64,000 nucleotides of DNA from Williamsia maris (GTDB lineage Bacteria; Actinomycetota; Actinomycetes; Mycobacteriales; Mycobacteriaceae). The stretch is taken from assembly GCF_024171815.1 (NCBI RefSeq), contig NZ_JAMTCJ010000004.1, positions 558,001 through 622,000 of the forward strand, written 5' to 3'. The position numbers and the translations under genes are program-made. The notes below the pieces were generated by a model. The model worked only from the letters and a program-made list of their open reading frames with translations. It was not told the origin of the DNA and ran no database searches. Positions within the stretch are counted from its first letter, which is position 1, and every line of letters begins with the position of its first letter. Below, piece after piece: positions 56,951-64,000 of the stretch.

Positions 56951-57709
56951 ATGTCGGCCACGACGACGTCGCGGGCGCGGCCGACCCTCCGGAAGGATGT
57001 CAGACCCGTGGTTTCGCAGATCACCACCGGATTCCCCACCGACGATCACGGGCGGCCGTTCCGACGTCGCCGCTACATACCGTTCGCCATCGCGACGGTC
57101 GTGCTGCTCGTCGCGGGCATCGTCATCTGGGCGAGCGCGCTCGCCGACGGCGACTCCTCGTCGGTGAACACGGCCTGCAATCAGCCGCCCGCAGCGTCCA
57201 CCGACCCCTCGGCGGCCGCGGGCACCCCGACCTCCGCGGCGGCCGCCCCGTCGCTGACGACCGTCCCCGCGGCCGACCTGATCGACGTGGCACCGGGCGC
57301 GCTGTCCACCTTCCAGGTCCGCGTGCTCAACGCGTCGGCACAGCGGGGTCAGGCTCGGACCGTGCTCGACGACCTCACGTCGCAGGGGTTCACCCCGGCC
57401 ACCGACACCCCCTACGCCGACGACACGATCTACGACCAGAACCTCGCCTGCATCGGACAGATCCGGTTCGGGCAGGCCAGTCGCGCCGCGGCCGCCGCCC
57501 TCTGGCTGGCCGAGCCGTGCGCCGAACTGATCGACGACGGCCGCAGCGGCGCGGTTGTCGACCTGGTGCTGGGCACCGCGTTCACCAGCAAGGAGCAGTC
57601 GCAGGACGCCCAGGCCGCGCTCGAGTCCCTCCGGTCGGCGGACCCGAAGAACCCCAAGACCGGCGCCGATCCGGCCCTGGTCCGCGCGGTGCACAACTCC
57701 TCCTGCTGA
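56951..57709 (+). CDS. cei: Cell envelope protein with LytR C-terminal domain (Cei-like)
   Basis: 252 residues from ATG 56951. A basic cytoplasmic N-terminus (RRRRY), one transmembrane helix (about 42-60), an Ala/Ser/Thr/Pro-rich linker and an extracytoplasmic LytR_C-like domain with VLNASAQRGQARTVLDDL and several Cys. M. tuberculosis Rv2700 (Cei, cell envelope integrity) is in this place. GTG at 57008 has GGAAGGAT nine bases upstream and may be the true start (233 residues); the helix and domain are unaffected. Precedes suhB, convergent. Confidence 0.82.
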   Translation: MSATTTSRARPTLRKDVRPVVSQITTGFPTDDHGRPFRRRRYIPFAIATVVLLVAGIVIWASALADGDSSSVNTACNQPPAASTDPSAAAGTPTSAAAAPSLTTVPAADLIDVAPGALSTFQVRVLNASAQRGQARTVLDDLTSQGFTPATDTPYADDTIYDQNLACIGQIRFGQASRAAAAALWLAEPCAELIDDGRSGAVVDLVLGTAFTSKEQSQDAQAALESLRSADPKNPKTGADPALVRAVHNSSC

Positions 57710-57752
57710 CCGCCGCGTCCCATCCGACGCAGATCACACACGCCGACCCGGA

Positions 57753-58601
57753 TCAGGGCAGGGAGCCCAGCGCGCCGATCCGCTCGAGCAGCGCGGTGAA
57801 CTCGGTGGCGATCCCGGGGGCGACGGCCATGGTCACCGCACCGTCGGATCCGCGTGTCGCCGGTCCGGGCACGGTCACGACAGCCCCGGCCTCCTCGGCG
57901 ATCAGGGCGCCGGCGGTCCAGTCCCACGGGTTGAGTCCGTGTTCGAAGTGCGCGTCGACCGAGCCCGACGCGACCATGCACAGATCGAGCGCAGCGGATC
58001 CGACGCGCCGCAGGTCGCGGACCTGCGGGAGCAACTCGGCGATGACCGTTCCCTGCGCGCGGCGACGGTCTTCGTCGTAGCCGAAACCGGTCGCCACCAA
58101 CGCCAGCGCCACCGAGCTCACGTCGGTGCAGCGCAACGGCGTCGGCCCGGACCCGTCGTCGCGGAACGCACCGCCACCCCGCGTCGCCGAGTAGGTGATC
58201 CGACGGGCCACGTCGACCACGGCACCGGCGACCGAGACGCCGTCGACCTGCGCGCCCACCGACACCGCGTACGCCGGGATGCCGTAGAGGAAGTTCACCG
58301 TGCCGTCGATCGGGTCGACCACCCAGCGGACCCCCTCGGGCACCTCCAGGGTGCCGCCGTCCTCCTCGCCCAGGACGGTGTCGTCGGGCCGCAGGCGGGT
58401 CAGCGCCGCACGGATCAGGGTCTCGGTCTCGGTGTCGGCCACGGTGACCGGATCTGTCGGCGTGCTCTTCGTGCTGACCGACGACGACCGCGGCGGGGCC
58501 CCCGCATCGTCGAACAACTCGCCCCGGCGGACGCGGGCGTGGTCGGCGGCGGTCTCGGCGATCTCGATGGCGATGGCGGTCAGTTCCGCGGCGGATGTCA
58601 C
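57753..58601 (-). CDS. suhB: Inositol-1-monophosphatase family protein SuhB
   Basis: 282 residues. Metal-dependent phosphatase with GEEDGG, VVDPIDGTVNFLYGIP (DPxDGTxNF) and WDWTAGALIAEEAGA, all intact. It likely releases inositol from inositol phosphate, feeding phosphatidylinositol and mycothiol synthesis; some family members also act on NADP or fructose-1,6-bisphosphate. The GTG start has GAGG seven bases upstream. Divergent from ppgK, as in M. tuberculosis (Rv2701c-Rv2702). Confidence 0.93.
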   Translation of the reverse strand: MTSAAELTAIAIEIAETAADHARVRRGELFDDAGAPPRSSSVSTKSTPTDPVTVADTETETLIRAALTRLRPDDTVLGEEDGGTLEVPEGVRWVVDPIDGTVNFLYGIPAYAVSVGAQVDGVSVAGAVVDVARRITYSATRGGGAFRDDGSGPTPLRCTDVSSVALALVATGFGYDEDRRRAQGTVIAELLPQVRDLRRVGSAALDLCMVASGSVDAHFEHGLNPWDWTAGALIAEEAGAVVTVPGPATRGSDGAVTMAVAPGIATEFTALLERIGALGSLP

Positions 58602-58759
58602 CGGACAACCTCAGCACACGATGCATCGCGGTGTCGTCTCCGCCCGGTGGGGTGGTCGGACGGGGTCGGGCCGAATCACCGAGAGCAAGCGGCGCGCCGA
58701 CGGCATGACTAGCCTTGAGCGCGTACCGGAGTCGGACGATCGCATGGAGGACACACGTC

Positions 58760-59557
58760 ATGTCGCAAGCCGCCAGCCCGGGTGCGGACGCACCCATCAC
58801 CGACACGCTCGGACGCGCCTTCGGCGTGGACGTCGGCGGATCCGGCATCAAGGGCGGCATCGTCGATCTCGACACCGGTGAACTCATCGGCGACCGGTTC
58901 AAGGTGCTCACCCCGCAGCCGTCCACCCCGGCCGCGGTGGCCCAGGGCATCAAGGAGGTCGTCGACCACTTCTCCTGGGACGGCCCCGTCGGGGTCACCC
59001 TGCCCAGCGTCGTGTCCGGGGGCGTGGTCAAGACGGCCGCGAACATCGACAAGGGCTGGATCGACAGCGATCCCTACGCGCTGCTGACGGGCGTGCTCGG
59101 CGACCGTCCGCTCGCGGTCCTCAACGACGCCGACGCGGCCGGCATGGCCGAGGACGCGTACGGCGCGGGCAAGGACGCCAAGGGCATGGTCATGCTGCTG
59201 ACGCTCGGGACCGGCATCGGTTCGGCGATCCTGTTCCACGGCAAGCTGCTGCCCAACACCGAACTCGGACACATGGAGGTCGGCGGCAAGGAGGCCGAGC
59301 ACCAGGCGTCGTCGAAGATCAAAGAGGACAACGACTGGTCCTACGAGAAGTGGGCCGGGCATGTGTCGACGGTGCTCACGGCCTACGAGAACCTCTTCTG
59401 GCCCGATCTGTTCATCGCGGGTGGCGGCATCAGCCGCAAGGCACACAAGTGGATCCCACACCTCACCAATCGCACCCCGGTGGTGCCGGCCACGCTCCAG
59501 AACACCGCAGGGATCGTCGGCGCCGCGATGGCCGTCAACGCCCGTCTGAAGGTCTGA
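58760..59557 (+). CDS. ppgK: Polyphosphate glucokinase
   Basis: 265 residues, ROK family. FGVDVGGSGIKGGIVDLDTG at the N-terminus (phosphate 1), LNDADAAGMAE and LGTGIGSAIL in order. It phosphorylates glucose using polyphosphate or ATP, a trait of actinobacteria. ATG at 58760 has GGAGG nine bases upstream; the 15 in-frame codons before it are not supported. Lies before sigA, as in mycobacteria. Confidence 0.94.
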   Translation: MSQAASPGADAPITDTLGRAFGVDVGGSGIKGGIVDLDTGELIGDRFKVLTPQPSTPAAVAQGIKEVVDHFSWDGPVGVTLPSVVSGGVVKTAANIDKGWIDSDPYALLTGVLGDRPLAVLNDADAAGMAEDAYGAGKDAKGMVMLLTLGTGIGSAILFHGKLLPNTELGHMEVGGKEAEHQASSKIKEDNDWSYEKWAGHVSTVLTAYENLFWPDLFIAGGGISRKAHKWIPHLTNRTPVVPATLQNTAGIVGAAMAVNARLKV

Positions 59558-59638
59558 ACCGGTCCCCATCGACGCAGGTCCGGGCCATCGGTCGGGGTCG
59601 GTGGGCGTGGTGTGGAGACCGAGCGGCCCGAGAATCGT

Positions 59639-59644
59639 TACAAT
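59639..59644 (+). promoter_or_regulatory. Candidate sigA -10 element (TACAAT)
   Basis: TACAAT lies about 100 bp before the sigA start; the -35 region is weak. It would give a leader of about 90 bases in the gap between ppgK and sigA. Confidence 0.5.
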
Positions 59645-59742
59645 GTGTCAGTCGGCACCAGTTACCGGCCCTCAAGTCCCCGCTCCGCCGAGGTGATCGC
59701 TCGGTGTGAAGCCACATGTTTGAAGTCTGTGAAAGGTCGTAC

Positions 59743-61113
<1,371 letters not shown>

Positions 61114-61133
61114 TCGCATCCGTACGCACGACG

Positions 61134-61164
61134 GCGCCGCCCCGGAGATCCTCCGGGGCGGCGC
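61134..61164. terminator. Bidirectional terminator after sigA
   Basis: Arms 61134-61147 and 61151-61164 (GCGCCGCCCCGGAG and its exact complement) form a perfect 14-bp stem with a three-base loop. It lies between the sigA stop and the converging membrane-protein gene. Confidence 0.85.
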
Positions 61165-61197
61165 TGTCGTCTGTGGACCGACGGACGCTGCTCACGC

Positions 61198-61749
61198 CTA
61201 CGAGCGGACCCTGCTCCCCTGGTCGAACCATGCCCAGGCGGGTCCGGTCGCGAACCAGATCGCGGTGATGATGCCGAGCAGCGGGAAGATGCCGTACAGG
61301 TCGTGGGCCTGGTCGGTGTCGGCGACGGTGACGGCCAGACCCAGGACGGCGATCCCGGCGACACCGGCGGCCAGCAGCCATCGTCCGAATCCGACGATCT
61401 CGTTCCGCACGGCCTCCGGGCCGCGCTTCGGACGCGGTGTCGGCGCGGGGCCGTCGAAGAACCAGTGCGCACACCGCACGTCGGCCCACCGGATCATCGA
61501 GTGCCCGAACGCGACCGTCACCCCGAGGTAGATGCCCGCGATCCGGTGGATCTGTTCCACCGTCGCGCCGGAGTGCAGGTCCAGGGCGACCGCCACGAGG
61601 AGCACCAGATCGACGACCGGCACCATGCGCAGGATGATCGTCGACGCGCGGGGCGCGCGGAGGCCGTAGCGCACCGCGAGTCCGGCGAACACGACGACCC
61701 AGAAGCCGATCTCACAACCGATGATGACGAGGAGCACGGGGGATTCCAT
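61198..61749 (-). CDS. Small membrane protein of unknown function
   Basis: 183 residues with four or five transmembrane helices (SPVLLVIIGCEIGFWVVVFAGL, VVDLVLLVAVAL, WLLAAGVAGIAVLGLAV and others). MESPVLLV is the likely start at 61747-61749, preceded by GAGGGA. It resembles a family of actinobacterial membrane proteins near sensor kinases; no catalytic residue is clear. Convergent with sigA and divergent from the histidine kinase. Confidence 0.72.
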   Translation of the reverse strand: MESPVLLVIIGCEIGFWVVVFAGLAVRYGLRAPRASTIILRMVPVVDLVLLVAVALDLHSGATVEQIHRIAGIYLGVTVAFGHSMIRWADVRCAHWFFDGPAPTPRPKRGPEAVRNEIVGFGRWLLAAGVAGIAVLGLAVTVADTDQAHDLYGIFPLLGIITAIWFATGPAWAWFDQGSRVRS

Positions 61750-61893
61750 GTCCCTCAGCCTGATACGGATGCCCGGCGTGCACATCGGCCGCGCGCACGA
61801 GATCACCGCGCCCCCGTCATCACTTCGGACGATCCGCCCACCGTGTCGCACATGGTGTGATGGGTCGGTCCGGACGGGAAGGAGGCGGCGAGG

Positions 61894-63144
61894 ATGTGGA
61901 GTCGGATGGCCGGGCGGCCGCGTCTGCGTGACCTCGTCGTGTGTCTCGCGTTCCTCGCACTCGGCCTCGTCCTCTACGCCGCTGATCTGACCGTCATCGG
62001 CGGCAACTCCGGATCACCGTTCGACATGCCGCGCTGGCTCGCGCTGATCACCCTGGCCGCCGCGTGCGCCGTCCAGTCGATGCGGTCCACCGAACCCGGA
62101 CTGTCGTTCGCCCTGTGTCTCGTCGTCGTCGGGGTCGATGTCGCCCTCGCGCAGTCGATCTCGGTGTGGCTGGTGCTGTCCGATGTCGCCTACGCGGTCG
62201 CGCTGTACGCCGGCCGTCGTACCGTCCACGTGATGTACGCGACGGTCGGCGCGATCACCGTCCTCGCGGTCGCATCGGTGCTCGCCGTCGACGGCAGCTG
62301 GCGTTCGGTCCTGCTGATCCTGCTGTGGTTGCTGGCGCTGGTCATCTCCCCCATCGGATACGGACGGGCCATCGCCGAGCACCGGTTGGCCGCGCAGAGC
62401 GAACGCGAACGATCACTCGCCGTCGCCCAGCTCGCCGCGCGTGATCGCGCCGACGCCGTCGCCGACGAACGCCGCCGGCTGGCCCGCGATCTCCACGACA
62501 TCGTCGCCGGGCACCTCTCCGGCATCGCGCTGCAGTCGGCCGCGGCCCTGCGGGCCGGGCCCGGCTCACCGATCACCGCCGAGGTACTCGCGTCGGTGCG
62601 CAGCAACAGCGTGGAAGCACTGGGTGAGATGCGCACCATGATCGAGGTCCTCGGCGGCGTCGATGCGGAGACCGGGACCGACGGCGAACAGGAACAGAGC
62701 CGACGGACGGCATCCCTGCGTCGACTGGACCGTCTCGTGACCACTGCGCGCACCGCGGGGTCACCGGTGACGATCACCGGGTCGGCGCCGCCGGCACTCC
62801 CGCCGTCGGTCGACGTCTGCGCCTACCGGATCGTGGCCGAGGCGCTCACGAACGCCGCCAGGCATGCTCCGGCACAGCCGATCTCGGTCTCCCTGGATGC
62901 AACCGGCACCGACCTGGCCGTGACGGTGCGCAACCCGCTGACCGGCGGTGATCACCCGGCCGACACCGGGCGGCCGTCACACGGTCTGGTGAACATGGCG
63001 CTGCGGGCCGAGTCCGTGGGCGGGCGTTGCTCGGGCGGGCCGCAGGGCGACTGGTGGGTGGTCGATGCCTCGCTCCCCCTGCGATCCGACGGCACACCTG
63101 TCGATCACACACCGGGCGTCGACGCCCCGGGGGTATCGCGGTGA
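61894..63144 (+). CDS. Two-component sensor histidine kinase (HisKA_3, NarL-type)
   Basis: 416 residues. About five transmembrane helices at the N-terminus, a short linker, a HisKA_3 dimerisation domain with RRRLARDLHDIVAGHLSG (the phospho-acceptor His in LHD), and a HATPase domain with the N-box AYRIVAEALTNAARHA and the G-box SHGLVNMALRAESVGG. Signal unknown. AAGGAGG lies eight bases before the ATG. Its stop overlaps the regulator's GTG (GTGA). Confidence 0.93.
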   Translation: MWSRMAGRPRLRDLVVCLAFLALGLVLYAADLTVIGGNSGSPFDMPRWLALITLAAACAVQSMRSTEPGLSFALCLVVVGVDVALAQSISVWLVLSDVAYAVALYAGRRTVHVMYATVGAITVLAVASVLAVDGSWRSVLLILLWLLALVISPIGYGRAIAEHRLAAQSERERSLAVAQLAARDRADAVADERRRLARDLHDIVAGHLSGIALQSAAALRAGPGSPITAEVLASVRSNSVEALGEMRTMIEVLGGVDAETGTDGEQEQSRRTASLRRLDRLVTTARTAGSPVTITGSAPPALPPSVDVCAYRIVAEALTNAARHAPAQPISVSLDATGTDLAVTVRNPLTGGDHPADTGRPSHGLVNMALRAESVGGRCSGGPQGDWWVVDASLPLRSDGTPVDHTPGVDAPGVSR

Positions 63145-63791
63145 GCATCGGCGTGGTGATCGCCGACGATCACGCGGCCATCCGTTCCGGCCTGGCGCTG
63201 CTGCTCGGTCAGGTCGACGACATCGAGATCGTCGGTCAGGCCCGTGACGGCGACGAGGCGATCGAGATGGTCCACCGACTGCGCCCCGAGGTGGTGCTCA
63301 TGGACATCCGGATGCCCGGCACTGACGGCATCGCGGCCACCGCGGCGATCACCCGCGCGGACGCCTCCGCCGTACTCGTCCTCACCTCGTTCGACATCGA
63401 CGACAACGTCTTCGACGCCCTACGCGCCGGTGCGAGCGGATTCCTGCTCAAGACCGCGGAGACCGAGGACATCATCGACGCCATCCGTGCCGTCGCACGC
63501 GGCGACGCGGTGCTCGCGCCCGAGGTGACTCGCCGTGTCATCGCCCGCGCGACCGGACCGACCACCTCCCGTCCGACGACCCCGGACCGGCAGGGCGTCG
63601 ACCTCGGGGTGCTCACCGAGCGGGAGCGGGGCGTCCTGGACTGCCTCGGTGAGGGGCAGTCCAACGCCGACATCGCCCGCACCCTGTTCATCTCCCCCAC
63701 CACCGTGAAAACCCACGTGTCGCACATCCTGACCAAACTCGACCTGCAGTCCCGCGTGCAGGCGGCGATCGTCGCGCGCGAGTCCCGTTGA
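63141..63791 (+). CDS. LuxR/NarL-family response regulator
   Basis: 216 residues. Receiver domain with acidic pocket IADDHAAIRSGL, phosphorylated Asp in VVLMDIRMPGTDG, and Lys in LLKTAETED; C-terminal GerE-type helix-turn-helix LTERERGVLDCLGEGQSNADIARTLF...TVKTHVSHILTKL. It is the cognate partner of the kinase upstream, since the two overlap by four bases. GTG start. Targets unknown. Confidence 0.94.
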   Translation: MSIGVVIADDHAAIRSGLALLLGQVDDIEIVGQARDGDEAIEMVHRLRPEVVLMDIRMPGTDGIAATAAITRADASAVLVLTSFDIDDNVFDALRAGASGFLLKTAETEDIIDAIRAVARGDAVLAPEVTRRVIARATGPTTSRPTTPDRQGVDLGVLTERERGVLDCLGEGQSNADIARTLFISPTTVKTHVSHILTKLDLQSRVQAAIVARESR

Positions 63792-63840
63792 CCTCGGACT
63801 CAACCCGATCCCGGTGGTGTGTTTGTGATCCAATCGTGCG

Positions 63841-64000
63841 GTGCTGGGACTACTCCGACCATGCCTGCGTACATCCGATCCCGATGTGATCGAGCTGTGG
63901 CGCGCGCACATGTGCGGCGTGTGCCTCACCCTGCGGGACCGGCACGGCCAGTGGGCCAGGGCCACCCTCAACACCGACGCCATCGCGGCGTCGGTGCTCC
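63841..64000 (+). CDS. DUF5685 family protein, N-terminal part (cut by window edge)
   Basis: The first 53 codons of a gene that runs off the window: LGLLRPCLRTSDPDVIELWRAHMCGVCLTLRDRHGQWAR. The MCGVCLTLRDRHG block is the mark of actinobacterial DUF5685 proteins; function unknown. GTG start at 63841; TCCAAT six bases upstream is a weak -10-like hexamer, so a leaderless mRNA is possible. Confidence 0.7.
   Translation, partial: MLGLLRPCLRTSDPDVIELWRAHMCGVCLTLRDRHGQWARATLNTDAIAASVL

Overview
The window is a high-GC actinobacterial chromosome segment with the gene order of the Mycobacteriales. Much of it follows the aspS-to-sigA stretch that I know from Mycobacterium tuberculosis (roughly Rv2572c to Rv2703): aspS, hisS, rel, apt, secF/secD/yajC, ruvB/A/C, the PLP synthase genes, pimA/patA/pgsA/HIT/thrS, zapE, aftC, msrB, the heme genes, dxs, ceoB/ceoC, dut, suhB, ppgK and sigA. 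AftC, PimA and the PIM acyltransferase point to a cell wall with arabinogalactan and phosphatidylinositol mannosides. PE/PPE genes are absent. A Gordonia- or Williamsia-like genus is the best guess, but this is inferred from synteny and memory, not from a search. I saw no prophage, insertion sequence or CRISPR array.

Layout. 1-5.8 kb: aspS (cut by the window edge), a zinc metallopeptidase, a striking 21-bp inverted repeat array, a DUF885 peptidase, hisS and a coupled metallo-beta-lactamase hydrolase. 6-18 kb: a membrane cyclophilin, then rel-apt-lipoprotein-secF-secD-yajC and ruvC-ruvA-ruvB on the minus strand, followed by a degenerate nucleoside-kinase-like protein and a VOC protein. 18.8-23.1 kb: yebC-pdxT-tesB-PP2C-pdxS on the minus strand. 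23.3-29.8 kb: a LemA-like stub and the overlapping thrS-HIT-pgsA-patA-pimA operon, which builds the first steps of phosphatidylinositol mannosides. 30.0-30.5 kb: a tRNA-Val gene facing a tRNA-Gly/Cys/Val cluster.

30.6-34.6 kb is the most accessory-looking part: an alpha/beta hydrolase divergent from a LysR regulator coupled to a dual-specificity phosphatase, a CobW-family metallochaperone with a Zur-like operator lying on its promoter, and an unknown protein. 34.7-48.9 kb: GNAT, zapE, RibD-like reductase, a probable dead hydrolase, aftC-msrB, hemE-hemY-chdC, DUF3000-rnd, dxs, and an RNA methyltransferase. 48.9-55.7 kb: a KimA-like potassium permease divergent from two TrkA-type RCK genes, then conserved actinobacterial proteins of unknown function and dut. 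55.7-64 kb: DUF3093, DUF4193, Cei, suhB, ppgK, sigA, a membrane protein, a two-component pair and the start of a DUF5685 gene.

Many genes overlap by 1-4 bp (ATGA, GTGA or TGATG junctions), so translational coupling is common. A second recurrent pattern is a TANNNT hexamer exactly six bases before the start codon. It marks probable leaderless genes and fixes several starts.
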